A stretch of DNA of 6,258 bases, taken from positions 1 to 6,258 of the forward strand of contig JAVBME010000042.1 in the NCBI GenBank assembly GCA_031552765.1, written 5' to 3'. This stretch comes from JAVBME01 sp031552765. GTDB lineage: Bacteria > Bacillota > Negativicutes > Acidaminococcales > JAISLQ01. Both the position numbers and the translations under genes were made by a program. The notes below the pieces were generated by a model. It saw nothing but the letters and a program-made list of their open reading frames with translations. It ran no database searches and was not told the DNA's origin. This document shows, in pieces, positions 6,008-6,258 of the stretch; within the stretch, counting starts at the first letter, position 1; every line of letters starts with the position of its first letter.

Positions 6008-6016
6008 ACAAGAGAG

Positions 6017-6036
6017 GAGCCCATGTAAATGGGCTC
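6017..6036. terminator. Hairpin after metH, probable weak terminator
   Basis: GAGCCCAT (6017-6024) and ATGGGCTC (6029-6036) form a perfect 8-bp stem around GTAA. On the + strand no T run follows, so termination would be weak or factor-assisted. On the minus strand the tail reads CTCTCTTGTTT, which is somewhat T-rich. It is the only stable hairpin after metH, so it may mark or protect the 3' end of the operon transcript. Confidence 0.45.
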
Positions 6037-6047
6037 AGACTGTAGAC
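6035..6047 (-). repeat. 13-base repeat, right copy (inverted)
   Basis: TCAGACTGTAGAC is the exact reverse complement of 129-141. It shares its first two bases with the hairpin at 6017-6036. On the minus strand it reads as the 13-mer followed by that hairpin, the same arrangement as on the left. Confidence 0.6.
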
Positions 6048-6258
6048 ATAAAGATAATTTGCGTGTTATTTATGCATAAAGTATTCATTTTTCGGTTTTT
6101 TAGAGCTATACTCATCTCATTTGCCATTTATAGTTAAAACTACTCAGCATCTCATAATGACTGCCCGGCTCTCTTTTGTATAGCTCTGCCCGGTTGCTAT
6201 GCTACGCGTTAAGAGCTAGCACGTCGAATGCATTGGAAAAGTCAAACTCGCTTGTCTG
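6037..6258. other. Non-coding, repeat-rich right end
   Basis: No supported gene is visible. A 10-bp inverted repeat pairs AGAGCTATAC (6102-6111) with GTATAGCTCT (6178-6187). AGAGCTA recurs at 6212-6218, so the segment at 6181-6187 could pair with either. CTGCCCGG occurs directly repeated at 6161-6168 and 6186-6193, and ATCTCAT at 6114-6120 and 6149-6155. This could be part of a structured RNA, a degraded repeat element or the 3' side of a gene beyond the window. On the minus strand one frame is open from the window edge to a TAG at 6202-6204, giving 18 codons that I cannot identify. Confidence 0.4.

Noticed and set aside
5943..6137. 64-codon + strand open frame crossing the post-metH hairpin
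   Set aside because: It has no ribosome binding site, runs through the GNAT remnant in another frame and through the hairpin, and its translation resembles no protein.
6095..6140. A CRISPR repeat or array
   Set aside because: There is only one unit. At the spacing expected for a second repeat (about 66 bases further on) the sequence does not match, and no spacer pattern is seen.
6202..6258. C-terminus of a minus-strand gene entering from the right edge
   Set aside because: Only 18 codons are visible before the stop and the translation is not recognisable, so a gene cannot be claimed without more sequence.

Overview
The window reads as a stretch of a mid-GC Bacillota chromosome. A member of the Negativicutes is my best guess, held with modest confidence. 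The signs are strong AGGAGG-type ribosome binding sites, a YneA-like LysM protein behind GAAC-N4-GTTC operators, and a cobalamin-dependent methionine synthase whose reactivation domain is a separate protein. No rRNA, tRNA, complete mobile element or CRISPR array is visible. All confident genes lie on the + strand.

Layout. Positions 1-316 are non-coding. They hold a strong intrinsic terminator (141-174), a 16-bp palindrome (217-232) and a probable promoter for the first operon. Positions 317-2238 hold three tightly packed genes: an exported protein of unknown function, a small soluble protein of unknown function that overlaps it by one base, and an AEC-family (auxin efflux carrier/malate permease type) transporter that starts on the base after the preceding stop. 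A terminator hairpin closes this operon at 2265-2310.

Positions 2239-2756 hold a 101-residue membrane-anchored or secreted LysM protein resembling the SOS cell-division inhibitor YneA. Its upstream region has three LexA-box-like sites: one exact GAAC-N4-GTTC, which is also the tip of the preceding terminator, and two one-mismatch copies that form a perfect 12-bp inverted repeat around the likely -10. The gene ends in its own terminator at 2729-2756.

Positions 2775-5839 form a methionine operon: an extended -10 promoter, a stand-alone MetH activation-domain protein, and, three bases later, a 789-residue MetH with homocysteine, folate and cobalamin domains but no activation domain. The two proteins together make up a full methionine synthase with reactivation, as known from Thermotoga maritima TM0268/TM0269. 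Directly behind metH is the C-terminal remnant of a GNAT acetyltransferase, followed by a hairpin.

Positions 6037-6258 carry no gene I can support, but they contain several short inverted and direct repeats. A 13-base sequence next to the hairpin at 129-141 recurs in inverted orientation next to the hairpin at 6035-6047, so it brackets the whole gene block.
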